This document shows positions 22,001-32,912 of a stretch of 64,000 nt of DNA, piece by piece. The position numbers were made by a program, and so were the translations under genes. Every line of letters begins with the position of its first letter. The first letter of the stretch is position 1. The notes beneath the pieces were generated by a model. That model did not search any database, was not told where the DNA came from, and saw only the letters and a list, made by a program, of their open reading frames with translations. This stretch comes from Przewalskia tangutica. Lineage: Eukaryota; Streptophyta; Magnoliopsida; Solanales; Solanaceae. The stretch covers positions 38,974,446 through 39,038,445 of the forward strand of contig CM056724.1 of the NCBI GenBank assembly GCA_029844215.1. The letters run 5' to 3'.

Positions 22001-23500
22001 CTTGCATTAACATATCAAACCCTCTTATTTGACTAATCATGGAAGATAATGAAATTTTAAATAAACAAAGGCCATGGAGGTTTGTCGACAGTCCAAAACA
22101 GGGTCTGTAACAGGTTTAGACTTACATGATGGCAAAGACTTGTAACATATACAATTAATGGACCGAATCTCAGATTAACATTTTTTGCTAACCAGTGCCC
22201 TCCCCAAAATTAATCACTGCACAGTTCCCTACTAAATACTCGATCGTATACTAACATATTCAAACAAAAAATGCTCGTCAAATGTTTTCAAATTAACTCA
22301 GTAACGAACCATCTCGTACCAAACACATTCGACGAAGCGTACTATATAAGAATCAAACAAAATTGAAGAAAGGGACGAAGTTTTACCCTTGGTGTGTGGT
22401 GAATCTGAGGCGACGACAAGCGTTCCCAGAATCGTCGAAGGAAAGCTCACAAAGAACTGTTTTCCGAACACATAAACTGAAAATGAAAGAGAGGTTCTAG
22501 GTTCAATGCTGTGAGTACTCTTGATGATTGATGACTGATCGATAGGGTTCCCTCATTGCATGTCCAAACGTTGGGTATTTATAGCTGGGATTTTGGGTTC
22601 CAAGTTGGTAGGTAATAAAGGCTGATTTTAGACGAGATATGTGCTGATTCGTATTGAAAATCCCTCCTGATTTCGTGTGATTCGAACGGGTTATGGTAAG
22701 GAAATCGTTGGAGAAAAGGAAAGGAAAGTCGACTGGGGTGCGTGGATAAAGGGAAACCCCGGATTCTCCGGCGAGAAATCCGGGTATGGCGATGGGAGTG
22801 AGGTGCGGCGGTTGCTGTTTCTCTATAGTATTTTTTTAGGTTTTCGTTTTTTTGTTGTTTGCTGGGGACGAAAGGGGTAAGGTAAAATATAGGGTTGTGG
22901 GCTTGCGGGTGCTGGGCCGCGGGTTGTTTTAATTGGGCTGGGCGAATGGGCTGGTAAGGTTAATTAGGTATTTAATTAAGTGTTAGTTTTAGGAGTTAAT
23001 TAATTAGTTTTTAGGCTTTTAATTAGTTAGTTAGTGGTAAAAATTAATTGATTAAATTATTTAGGTGCTTCATTAATCTATGTTTGAGATAAAAATAAAG
23101 ACGGACGCGCTACTTAATTAATGCTTAATACTTTAGAATGCGGCGCTATTTATTTAAAATCTTATTATTGTGCATTATTGCGAAGTTAAAATAAGTTATG
23201 AAATTGTTTTTGCGTATTAATAAATGCGACTATGCTACTTGACACGACGTCATTGCTAAATTATTTATTTTATGTATTTATTATTGATTAAGAATCATGG
23301 CAGGGCTTGAGATTAATTAATGCGGGCGCGGGACTCTAAGTGCTTAATACTCTACGTAATACGCGATGCCATTATTAAATTGTTTATTTATGCCTGTATT
23401 AATGTATTATTGTTGTATTTTATTATTATAAAATTGTTTTAAAATTAGTGTAATTTTATAGTTAATGACTGGACGGGAGGGTCAAAATTGGGTGTCAACA
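19071..23500 (-). mobile_element. 3' LTR of the Ogre-like element (4430 bp)
   Basis: Minus strand TGTTGACACCCAATTTTGAC ... GGGTGCGACA. It is aligned along its full length with 35248-39628. U3 is about 0.9 kb from its start to the TATA box at 22576. The last 330 bases of U5 (19071-19400) resemble those of the element A family. A frame of about 100 codons at 20320-20622 occurs in both LTRs but has no family resemblance. Confidence 0.92.
22576..22584 (-). promoter_or_regulatory. TATA box of the Ogre-like 3' LTR
   Basis: Minus strand CTATAAATA; the same string is at 38741-38749 in the 5' LTR. Confidence 0.6.
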
Positions 23501-23516
23501 GTTGTCCCTCTTTGTA
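23501..23516 (-). other. Polypurine tract of the Ogre-like element
   Basis: Minus strand CAAAGAGGGACAAC directly precedes the TGTTGACA start of the 3' LTR. It is the expected place and composition for plus-strand priming. Confidence 0.6.
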
Positions 23517-23604
23517 TGGAGATGATGGAAGAATCTTCGGACAAAGACGTTGACTCATAGCCAATTTTGTCTCGATCCTCGGAAAAAAAATGTTGGGCAA
23601 TTAG

Positions 23605-23740
23605 GCAAGGCTAACGCGGACTCAAAAATTGTCCCAGTGTCGAGTTATGACGACACTGGGCTACCATGATCAAAATACCAAGGCGGGCTAACGCGGACTC
23701 AAAATTTGTCCCAGTGTCGAGTTATGATGACACTGGGCTA
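23605..23740. repeat. Duplicated block with CCCAGTGTCG hairpins in the Ogre 3' region
   Basis: Two copies of 'ctaacgcggactcaaaa.ttgtcccagtgtcgagttatgayrac' about 78 bases apart. Each holds an inverted repeat CCCAGTGTCG-agttatga-CGACACTGGG: 23633-23660 is perfect (10 bp), 23710-23737 has one mismatch. The 'ttgtcccag' phrase returns at about 25460, 25541 and 25622. Confidence 0.8.
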
Positions 23741-24067
23741 TGGTGCAAAAAGAAAAGAAATAAAAATAACTGGCTTGAACCTGGGGTGTACTGCTATGGC
23801 TTATGGTGCTGGGTTTTATGGTGATGTGGAACGAGTGGACCGACGCTTGAGGCCGCTTCTGCCATTCATTGGGAAGGTTGGCCCCCAACAAATTGCCCCG
23901 GTTCGCTGTAAGAGAAAATTCACGTTGTGCTCCTGCTCCTGCATGCTAAGACTTAAGCAAACGGTTAGTGCATAACTGTTAAGGCAAAACAATGTAAGAA
24001 TGTGAATTTGTGCTATGGTTGTAGTCAGATTGTATATACTATAAAATGAAATGATGTGATGATACGC

Positions 24068-24955
24068 TGTCTTGTATAGACGAGATGCAGATGACGTCGT
24101 TGTATGGACGAGATGCAGATGTTCGTCGTTGTATGGACGAAATGCAGATGTTCGTCGTTGTATGGACGAGATGCAGATGTTCGTCGTTGTATGGACGAGA
24201 TGTAGATGTTCGTCGTTGTATGGACGAGATGCAGATGTTAAATCGTTGTATGGGCGAGACGCAGATGTTTCGTTGTATGGGCGAATGCAGATGTTAAATC
24301 GTTGTATGGACGAGATGCAAATGTTCGCCGTTGTATGGGCGAGATGCAGATGTTCGCCGTTGTATGGACGAATGCGAGATGTTAAATCGTTGTATGGGCG
24401 AGATGCAGATGTTAACGTCGTATGGGCGAAATGCGAGATGTTAAATGCGTTGTATGGGCGAGATGTAGATGTTAAATGCGTTGTATGGGCGAGATGCAGA
24501 TGTTCGTTGTATGGGCGAGATGCGAGATGTTAAATCGTTGTATGGGCGAGATGCAGATGTTAAATCGTTGTATGGACGAAATGCAGATGTTAAATCGTTG
24601 TATGGACGAAATGTAGATGTTCGTCGTTGTATGGACGAAATGCGAGATGTTAAATCGTTGTATGGACGAAATGCAGATGTTACGTCGTTGTATGGACGAA
24701 ATGCAGATGTTAAATCGTTGTATGGACGAAATGCAGATGTTGTTCGTCGTTGTATGGATGAGATCAGATGTTCGTCGTTGTATGGACGAGATGCAGATGT
24801 TAAATCGTTGTATGGACGAGATGCAGATGTTCGTCGTTGTATGGACGAGATGCAGATGTTCGTCGTTGTATGGACGAAATGCAGATGTTCGTCGTTGTAT
24901 GGACGAAATGCAGATGTTCGTCGTTGTATGGACGAAATGCAGATGATGCATTGTA
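24068..24955. repeat. Minisatellite of about 30 copies, 29-30-bp unit, in the Ogre 3' region
   Basis: Monomer core 'gttgtatggacgaratgcagatgtt', joined by 'cgtc' (29-bp unit) or 'aaatc' (30-bp unit), with variants 'tatgggcg' and 'atgcgagatg'. Variant types are grouped, which suggests local expansion. Long frames across it are by-products of the periodicity. Tandem repeats in the 3' untranslated part of Ogre elements are known and can seed satellite DNA. Confidence 0.92.
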
Positions 24956-25741
24956 GGGCATAGATAAAAAATGTTCTACATATGGAATTGTGTTATGCAT
25001 AATCAAAGCTAGACGAAATAATAAAAATGTAAATGATGTGGCCTGAGTAAAGAAGATGTGGCTTTTGTGAGATGTATTTGATGTAGACTTATTTACGATG
25101 GGCTTAGTGGCGAATCATTGTATTGGAATGTTGTTGCCCTCTTTGTTCCTGTTGACCTGCAAAATTCACTCAAAGAAAAATTGTTAGTTCGGGGAGGGGG
25201 TCGGCTGATTTGTGTTGGCTCTTGATACTTGCACGCGTTGTCTTGTCTGGACATGTAACCCCTGTCTGATTTCGAGTCTCGATCAAAACATTTTGTTGAA
25301 AAATATTCTATCTTGAGAAAATATACTTATATATGCTAGTAGGAAATTATGTCGATATTTGAATAGTGACATGTTGTGAAACAAAGCAACTTCCTTATCC
25401 GAAATCGGCGGTATATTCTCCTATACTCTCGGTGCTCCGCTGTTGTCAGGCTCTCTTTTAAAATTTGTCCCAGTTTTGGGACATGGAACCTCACTAAATG
25501 GCCGACCATATCCATTGATGTCATTTGTAGTAAAACCCTTAGAATTGTCCCAGTTTATGTCGATCTTTCGAGCATATGGAATCATATTTGTCGGTGTCCT
25601 TTCGTGGCGAAGTCCTTAAAATTGTCCCAGTTTTGACTGACGAAACTGGGTCGGATATATGTCGTTCATTTGTCTCGTGTGTATGACAGGACTGAGTACA
25701 ATTCACAAAACTGTCAATTGACAAAACGAAGATTTCCTAAT
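24956..25741. other. Ogre 3' untranslated region, non-coding
   Basis: No gene is supported. The phrase 'aatttgtcccagtttt' repeats at 25460, 25541 and 25622; the last forms a stem CCCAGTTT...AAACTGGG (25627-25651). Confidence 0.5.
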
Positions 25742-26030
25742 GGGGTGACCGAGGCCGATGTAGGCCGCCTACGTATCCGTTAAGGGAATCAGGTCAAACG
25801 TAGTTCGTTACAAGCAGCAATGGCGGGTATTTTTACGAAATGGGACCGGCGATATGGCCGCCTACGTATCCCGCAAAGGGAATCAGGTCAAACGTAGTTC
25901 AGATTACAAGCAAAAGAACAATTGAGATATTTCTAAAAGGTGGGACCGAAGCCGATATGGCCGCCTACGTATCCGCCAAGGGAATCAGATCTAACGTAGT
26001 TCCAATTACAAGCGAAGTGATTACATGGAA
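25742..26030. repeat. Three tandem copies of a 100-bp unit downstream of Ogre pol
   Basis: Units start at 25742, 25841 and 25941. The shared core is 'ggccgcctacgtatcc' and 'aagggaatcaggtcaaacg', ending 'tagttc..attacaagc'. They lie just after the pol stop. Similar 'cgcctacgtaycc' strings are common next to pol in this lineage. Confidence 0.85.
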
Positions 26031-26041
26031 AATAAAGCACT

Positions 26042-27120
26042 CTAAATATAGTATCTCTTCACTGCATCTGCGTTGATGGCTCGGCACACTTCGCGTCCAT
26101 TTCGGCTAAGATGAGGCCCTCCGTAAGCACTCGGTGAACCGTGTAAGGCCGCGCCAATTGGGCGCGAATTTCCCTTCGCTTCACTTTGGTTAGGAATATA
26201 CGTTCGACCACCGTCGGTTGGAAGTTTCTTGGTCGCACCTCTTATTAAAAGCTCGGCCATTCTGCTCGTAAAGTTATGCGTGGCGATCGCGTTCATTCGT
26301 TTCGTCAATAAGCATCAATTGTTCGTACCTACTCGTATCCATTTGGCTTCATTTAGTTCGCTTCGGATGATTCTCAAAGACGGTATTTCCACCTCCGGCG
26401 GCAAGACACATGCTCCATAAACCAAGAGATACGGTGTTGCTCCCGTGGAGGTCCGGATTAGTACGGTAACCCAAGAGGCGAAAGGCAAATTTTCATGCCA
26501 ATGCAGTAGTTATCTATCATCTTCCTCGATATCCTCTTGATGTTCTTGTTGGCGCGATCGCTCCATTCATTTGTGGTCGATATGGAGTAGAGTTGCGATG
26601 AGTGATCCTGAACTTCTCACACATTTCTTTCATCAGACCACTATTGAGATTGGACCCGTTGTCGGTTATGATTGATTCCGGAATTTCGAACCGACAGATG
26701 ATGTGGTGATGAACAAAATCCACTACTACTTTCTTGGTCACAGACTTGTATGATGATGCTTCTACCCATTTCGTAAAGTAATCAATCGCTACTAGGATAA
26801 ACCTGTGTCCATTTGACGCTGCCGGCTCAATAGGACCAATGACGTCCATGCCCCAAGCTGCGAATGGCCATGGGGAACTAGTGACGTTGAGTTCATTTGG
26901 TGGCACGTGAATCAAGTCGCCATGGATCTGACATTGATGGCATTTTCGCACGAAACTGATGCAATCTGTTTCCATCGTCATCCAGAAGTAACCTCCTCGT
27001 AGTATCTTCTTTGCTAGCATGAAACCGTTCATGTGGGGTCCGCACATACCTCCGTGGGTCTCTTCTAATAACTTGTTTGCTTCTTGAGTATCAACACATC
27101 TTAATAAACCCAAATCCGGA
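26042..27120 (-). pseudogene. Integrase of the Ogre-like element, frame-broken C-terminal half
   Basis: The zinc region (about 26935-27060, 'HGGMCGPHMNG' ... 'CHQC') and core are in one frame to about 26550: catalytic D in 'WGMDVIGPI' (about 26839-26865) and D in 'ITDNGSN' (about 26653-26673). The segment that should carry the catalytic Glu is disrupted: after 'PQMNGA' a deletion of about 4 bases shifts the frame. The C-terminal part runs in other frames to 26042, where 'NADAVKRYYI' ends pol. At least four shifts occur between 26050 and 26560. Confidence 0.82.
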
Positions 27121-27960
27121 GTCCTCCGATAAAGGACCTCGCCGCTCAGGAAGAAATGGTTTGCTAACCTCCGAAGAGTCCTCTTTTGTATGTTGGTCGT
27201 GCTTTCCGGGTACTCACCTGCCTTGAGATACCTCTTGATCTCGTCATACCAAGGTTTGCCTTCTGATCCTTCATTTATCTGAGAACAATAGGCTGGCTGA
27301 TCTAGCACATCTACTTTGATTGGGTCAATATAGTTCTTGTCTGGATGTTGAATCATGGAGGACAAAGTTGCTAGAGCGTCTGCAAACTCATTTTGAGCCC
27401 TCGGAGTATGCCTGAACTCTATCTTAACGAACCTCTTGCGCAATTCCTTCACGCAGTGTAGGTATGGAAGTATCTTTCTGTTCTTGGTGGCCCATTCGCC
27501 TTGTACTTGGTGAATCAACAGGTCTGAATCCCCTACGACCAACAACTCTTGTATGTTCATGTCAATAGCCATTCGGAGTCCTAGTATGCACGCCTCATAT
27601 TCTGACATATTATTGGTGCACGGGAATCTGAGCTTTGCTGATATTGGGTAGTGTTGTCCAGTTTCTGATACCAAAACTGCTCCGATACCTACTCCTTTGA
27701 AATTCGCGGCGCCATCGAAGAACATTCTCCAACCTGGATATTCTTCTAAGATGTCTTCTCCTACAAACATCACTTCTTCATCTGGAAAGTAGGTCTGCAA
27801 GGGGACGTATTCCTCATCTACCGGATTCTCTGCGAGATGATCTGCTAATGCTTGCCCTTTGACTGCCTTTTGGGTGACATATACGATGTCGAATTCACTT
27901 AAAAGAATCTGCCACTTTGCAAGTTTTCCAAGAGTATAGGCTTCAAAGATATACTTGGCG
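27121..27960 (-). CDS. Archaeal-type RNase H (aRNH) of the Ogre-like pol
   Basis: This part of the 517-codon frame (26517-28070) holds a second RNase H: 'RMFFDGAANFKGVGIGAVLV' (about 27665-27730), 'NMSEYEACILGL', 'VVGDSDLLIHQVQGEW' and 'NEFADALATL', giving the acidic D-E-D series and the last D. It is separate from the RT-linked RNase H and is diagnostic of the Tat lineage, where it may replace a weakened original domain. The frame is open throughout the domain. Confidence 0.85.
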
Positions 27961-28960
27961 GGTCCATCCTCGAGATGAGATAGGTGGTGTATGCGGACGG
28001 TAATGTCTGAATTTTTGGGCAACCAAGTCAAGGCACAACACGTGCGTTCGGCGTGTGTACCGAGCCTCATACGGCGTGAACTTTTTACTCAAGTAGTATA
28101 TTGCTTGTTCCTTCCTTCCCGTCTCATCATGTTGTCCTAACACACATCCGAATGCATTTTCCAATACGGATAAGTATAATAGCAAAGGCCTCCCGGGTTC
28201 TGGAGGCACCAAGACCGGCGGATTTGACAGATAGTCTTTGATTTTGTCGAGGGCTTGTTGGCACTCCAATGTCCACTTAGTGGCAGCGTCCTTCTTTAAC
28301 AACTTAAATATTGGTTCGCATATCACTGTTTATTGTGCTATGAACCTGCTGATATAATTCAAACGGCCGAGAAAACTCATCACTTCCTTGCGATTTTTCG
28401 GAGGAGGCAGTCCTTGAATGACTTTTATCTTCGAAGGATCCAACTCTATTCCCCTTCTGCTCACAATGAAACCCAACAATTTCCCATTGGACGCCAGCAC
28501 ACTTTCGGATTTAACTTCGTGTTGTATTGCCTCAATCGTTGAAAAACTTCTTGGATGGACGGATGATCCGTAGCCCTCCGCGACTTGATAATGACGTCAT
28601 CCACGTAGACTTCAATTTCCTTATGGATCATATCATGAAAAATGGTAGTCATGGCTCTCATGTAAGTGGCACGTGCGTTTTTAAGTCCAAATGACATGAC
28701 TCGATAATAATATACCCCCCACGGGGTGGTGAACGCGGTCTTCTCTGCATCCTCTTCGTTCATTAAGATTTGATGGTACCCGACGAAACAATCGACAAAT
28801 GACTGCAACTCATGCTTCGCACAATTGTCAATGAGTAAATGAATGTTCGGAAGGGGAAAATCATCCTTAGGGCTTGCCTTGTTGAGATCCCTGTAATCGA
28901 CACAAACTCGTATCTTGCCATCCTTCTTTGTTACTGGCACAATATTGGCTAACCAAGTGG
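27943..28960 (-). CDS. Reverse transcriptase and first RNase H of the Ogre-like pol
   Basis: Frame 28461-28940 has 'KKDGKIRVCVDYRDLNKASP', the linker 'LPNIHLLIDNC', 'TAFTTPWGVYYYRVMSFGLK' and the palm motif YVDD (about 28600-28611). Frame 27943-28326 has the RT tail and RNase H ('FKLLKKDAATKWTLECQQAL', 'QAIYYLSKKFTPYEARY'). Shifts lie near 28960, 28465 and 28050. The polymerase core itself is uninterrupted. Confidence 0.85.
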
Positions 28961-29411
28961 GGTACCTTGCTACCGAATGACATTTGCGTCAATTGTTTGG
29001 AGATCTCCTCTTTGACTTTCAAACTCGTCCGCTTGATTTTCCTTGGTTTTGCTTCACGGAAGGCATGATGGTTCAACGGGCACTTATGAGAAAGCGATGT
29101 CGTGCTTAGACCGCATATCATCGTAGGACCAAGCGAATATGTCGACATACCGCTTGATAGGGCGCAAATCTTCTTTCTGTGCGGTATTCAAGTGAACGCT
29201 GATCCTTGTCTCCTTCACGACTTTATCATCTCCTAGGTTTACTGTTTCTGTTTCATCCAGATTAGGTTTCGACTTATCCTCGAACTTTCCTAACTCTTCC
29301 GTTAATTCCCCCAACGGGAAATTTCCTTCGGGTTCTGTTGGATTATTCTGACTTTGTTCGCTTGTTTCATGACATGTCACATTTTCATTATCGTAGTATA
29401 TTATTTTGTAT
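28961..29411 (-). CDS. Pol segment between the intron and RT (Ogre-like)
   Basis: Frame open from the presumed splice acceptor (29411) through 29084, containing an acidic linker and 'VDIFAWSYDDM', the conserved segment that precedes RT in this lineage. A shift near 29090 leads to the next frame with 'LKVKEEISKQL'. No start codon is needed if the intron is spliced, as the frame joins the protease frame. Confidence 0.7.
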
Positions 29412-29557
29412 CTTTGAAAGAAAGGGAATAAAGAGCGTTGATTAAAACATAACTTGTTATTAAAACTTCAAAAGGGAAATAAGCTCATAAAACTGTGTTC
29501 CATAATTCAGAAAAATACGAATTGAATTGTTTAAAAACGTCTAATTATTAATTCTAC
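29412..29557 (-). other. Probable 146-nt intron between protease and RT of the Ogre-like element
   Basis: Minus strand: donor GGGTAGAATT (GT at 29557-29556), acceptor TCCCTTTCTTTCAAAG ending at 29412, AT-rich between. The protease frame runs to the donor and would stop two bases later (TAG 29556-29554); the RT-side frame is open exactly from the acceptor, and both are in phase when joined (phase 2, Gly codon). An intron in this place, only partly removed, is established for Ogre elements. Confidence 0.75.
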
Positions 29558-30228
29558 CCAGACTCATGAAAAAACAGTGTTGGGGTACAGGTCCAGTTGC
29601 TCAAGACATCTCCTGGCTCTGCACTCCAAATTGTCTGGTCATCTGTGTAGTCTTCCAAAACCGCATGACACTCTGCTTCTTCCTCAGAAATGAAAAGGCC
29701 TTGAAGTCCCTCCGCAAGAATGTCTGCATCCTCCTCTTCTGGTAGCTGAGCAGGGTATGCTTTGACGAATGAATGATTCAGGGGTGGAACAGGTCTTGGC
29801 AGATGAGACTCACCCTTCCTTCTGTGATCAAATAACATCATCTCCTCGGCAGTGGGCTGATATCCGAGGCCAAAAGTGTCCTTCTTCTCCGGCAGGTGAA
29901 TCGGCTCTGTGATTCCTCCTAATTTTGGTCCAAGTCCTCGACCTGGCTCGAAACCATTTCTCAGCATCTCTCGGGCCACCATTTTGGGAGTGCGAGGTAG
30001 TTGCATCCCTTTAGCCTTGCTAACGTCTACGATCTTGTTCATATGGTAGACAGATCCATCCAGCTTCTCCATACTCTCGATGACTGGAATTGCCCCTTTG
30101 GTGTTAGCAGTATTGTCCTTGTCTCCCTCAACCACAACTTCATGATGATTCCAGATGAATTTCAAAACTTGATGCAAAGTGGAAGGGACGGCTCCGACCA
30201 CGTGGATCCAAGGCCTACCGAGTAACAA
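29554..30228 (-). CDS. G-patch-like segment downstream of protease (Ogre-like)
   Basis: The frame holds the protease C-terminal part, then 'LRNGFEPGRGLGPKLGGITE' near 29910-29970: a Gly-rich motif resembling a G-patch (RNA-binding or helicase-cofactor motif) as seen after the protease in some retroviruses. It ends with an acidic linker at the intron donor. It overlaps the upstream frame (to 30162), so there is one shift around 30200. Confidence 0.65.
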   Translation of the reverse strand: MLLGRPWIHVVGAVPSTLHQVLKFIWNHHEVVVEGDKDNTANTKGAIPVIESMEKLDGSVYHMNKIVDVSKAKGMQLPRTPKMVAREMLRNGFEPGRGLGPKLGGITEPIHLPEKKDTFGLGYQPTAEEMMLFDHRRKGESHLPRPVPPLNHSFVKAYPAQLPEEEDADILAEGLQGLFISEEEAECHAVLEDYTDDQTIWSAEPGDVLSNWTCTPTLFFHESG

Positions 30229-30950
30229 ATTGTAGCATGTGGATATGTCGATACACCGAATTCTATCTCGAACTCTGCGGGCCCAATCTGTAGTGTCAAA
30301 TCAGTCTCGCCTGCGACGCTCCTCAGGGTCCCATCGAAACCTTTTACCCTTTTGTAGCTCTCACGGAGTTTCCCAATGTTGACTCCTAAAGTTCGAAGAG
30401 TATTCAAAGGGCATACATTAACAGTCGACCCTCCATCAATCAAGACTCGAGAGATAAACTTATTAGCACACTTGACTGTTATGTTCAATGCCTTATTATG
30501 ACCCCGACCTTCAGGAGGCAATTCATTCTCATGGAAGATTATCTTTTGCACCTCTTTAATTTGCCCGATCAACGCTGAAAAGTTCTCATCAGCAGTCTCG
30601 GCTGGCACATGAGCCTCTTTCAAAACCTCCATCAAAGAGGTTCGGTGGTTCACGGAATTCATCAACAGTGACAATAGAGAGATTTGTGCTGGTGTTTTAC
30701 TCAACTGTTCTACAATGGAATAGTCTCCTGTGGGCATCCTTCTCCAAAATTCCTCTATTTCTGGTTCGGTCACAGTCTTTTTCTGGGGTGTCTTTCGCGA
30801 TACTTCTACAGATGAGTAACGTTGTCCGGACCTCGTCACCCCCGCTGTAACAACTTCTACCACCTGTTTCTGTTTACCCTGATTATGTTGCTTGATCGAA
30901 TGGCTCCATCCTGGTACTAACGGCTTATGACGGATCAACTCTACTTCCAA
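30162..30950 (-). CDS. Aspartic protease region of the Ogre-like polyprotein
   Basis: The active-site motif is 'VLIDGGSTVNVCPL' (about 30400-30445), of the D-G-G-S type typical of Tat elements. Downstream 'GPAEFEIEFGV' fits the second half of the fold. Upstream is a linker rich in charged residues leading to gag. Processing of the Gag-Pol polyprotein is the expected role. No stop falls inside the domain. Confidence 0.8.
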   Translation of the reverse strand: MEVELIRHKPLVPGWSHSIKQHNQGKQKQVVEVVTAGVTRSGQRYSSVEVSRKTPQKKTVTEPEIEEFWRRMPTGDYSIVEQLSKTPAQISLLSLLMNSVNHRTSLMEVLKEAHVPAETADENFSALIGQIKEVQKIIFHENELPPEGRGHNKALNITVKCANKFISRVLIDGGSTVNVCPLNTLRTLGVNIGKLRESYKRVKGFDGTLRSVAGETDLTLQIGPAEFEIEFGVSTYPHATICYSVGLGSTWSEPSLPLCIKF

Positions 30951-32912
30951 CGCGCCTCGGCCTTGGCGGTAATCACATAGGCAATGTGGTGAAGATCCCC
31001 TGTCTCCTCTCCGGTTGATGCGATGGTCCCTTCCATATCGTAAACATCATCAAAGGTGATCATGTGCACGCCTGCATTGTCGTGATTTGGCAGGGGATTG
31101 TTGTTGACATTAGGGGAGGGCTCTTTCAACCGAATAGCTCCTTCTTTGATTAGTTCCTCAATTCTGTTTTTCAATGCATAACAACCATCTGTATTGTGCC
31201 CTGATGCTCCAGAGTGGTATGCACAATGCTTATTTTCATCATGCCATGGTGGGAGTGGATTGGGATTTTGCCATGGGATCGGTTGTATAAAACCAGCGGC
31301 TCTTAGTCTTTCATATAGTTGGGAGTATGGTTCACCCACGAGTGTATGATTTTGTGGGCCTCTGCCGGTGTTGGTTCGAGTGCAGGTGTGTTTTGTGTGT
31401 GGTATTGTTGTGGGTGTGGGTATGCTGGTCGGTATTGTGAGGAATTTGTGTGGGCGCCCGTGGCGGGTCAGATATTGGTGGGTGGTGTAGATGGGTGAAG
31501 GTTGATTGTATGTGGAAGTATTTTGGCTAAAATGGTCATATGGAGGTTTTGGAATGTGGGGTTTGGTATGTTTGGGGTTGGTATGTTTGGGGTTGGTATG
31601 TTTGGGGTTGGGGTTGGTATGTCGTGGCAGGTCGTTTTGTGTTGTTGCACCGTCATGATAGGGTCGCTCCATCCTTCTTCTTATTCATCCTCCCATCGAC
31701 TCTGATTGTATTGCTTTGCTTGTTGCTTGCAGCGGCCAAATTCGTGATCTACACATTACGAGTCCTTCTTCCACAAAATCTCCCATTTTACCACTTGGAA
31801 AAATTGCGTCGATAGCGATCAACCTCTCATAGTACGGGGTCCTTCAGGATCAGATAAACAGTGTTGTCATTTCACTTTCTTCCATAGGTGGTGGACGCAC
31901 GCTTCAGATCTCCACCTCATTCGTATTCCCTAAAGGTTTCTATTGACTTTTCTCCAATTTCATAAGATAGAATCATCGGGGCGTTGTCCGTATTAAACTG
32001 AACACATACAAAGTCTGGGCCATCGCCCAACTACGCCACTTCCGGATCTGTCTAGTATACCAATCCAAAGCTTCTCGGTCAAGCTCCTTATAAACAACTT
32101 CACGATGATTGATTGATCTCTTCCCACACCCACTAATTTGTCGCATAGGATCTCGTGTGCACGAGGATTACTTTTGCCGTCAAACAGGTCAAACTTTGGT
32201 ACCTTGTATCCAACGGGCAGTTCGACGTCGGGATGCATGCATAAATCCTCGTATTCCAATCCCTCATGACCCTTGTCCATCTGAAGGTTCTTAAAAGCTT
32301 TCTTCAAGTCGTGAATTTCTCTGGCCACGTTTTCATCTATCCCAACTCTTGTCCTCTTCTCCATCTCTTCATATCGAGCAAACTCCGGGGAGGGTATAGG
32401 TACGGGTGTGAGATGTGGTGCATGGGTCACATATACGGGTGATCCGTATTGTTTATTATGGTATGTCATCGGTGCTGGTTGAGTAGGTTGGTTGTTTTGG
32501 GCGGGTAAGGTGGCTTGTATTATCTGGGGCTGAGGTGTGTGCGGGTTAGGGTCATTTATGGTCTGTGGGTTATGAGGAGGTGTGTTGTTGTGTTGTGGCT
32601 TTGGGGGCTGTGGGTTGTGAGGAGGCGTGTTGTTGTATTGTGGATTGGGAGGTTGTGGGTTATCTGTTGGGTGTTGGGGATGGCGTCGAAAGGACGGTGA
32701 ATTAGGAAGTGTGGGTAGTTGTGTGTTGAGGCTTATTGATAGCTTAGTAATTTCCCGGAGTCTATCCATTTCTGCTTGCATGACCGCCATTTGTTGCGAT
32801 GCCAGCAAGGTATTCATCGAATATGGAGCATTTCCCTTTCGATGTTTCGTTCCTCTCGTTGAATGGCGATGAGTCCCAAGCCATCCTGCTCGTTTGCCAC
32901 TGAATCATTCAT
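30941..32912 (-). pseudogene. Gag of the Ogre-like element, frameshifted
   Basis: Start chosen at the ATG at 32912 (MNDSVANEQDGLG). A shift near 32820 leads to the frame 32817-31993: coiled helix, Pro/Asn/Gln-rich linker, and gag core with 'PVGYKVPKFDLFDGKSNPRA' (about 32160-32220). A second shift leads by way of 31990-31675 to the frame 31672-30941, with four TNPKH-type repeats and a knuckle 'CAYHSGASGHNTDGC' (about 31180-31225, C-x2-H-x5-H-x4-C). RNA packaging and particle formation are the expected role. Confidence 0.8.
31560..31620. repeat. 15-bp in-frame minisatellite in gag
   Basis: 'ggttggtatgtttgg' repeats about four times and codes on the minus strand for TNPKH-like pentapeptides. 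The length of 15 keeps the frame. Confidence 0.8.

Noticed and set aside
24072..24963. Open frames of 109-164 codons on both strands, and a superficially CRISPR-like array
   Set aside because: The frames follow from a 29-30-bp tandem repeat without stops. There are no unique spacers of constant size and the context is a plant retroelement, so neither a protein nor a CRISPR array is supported.
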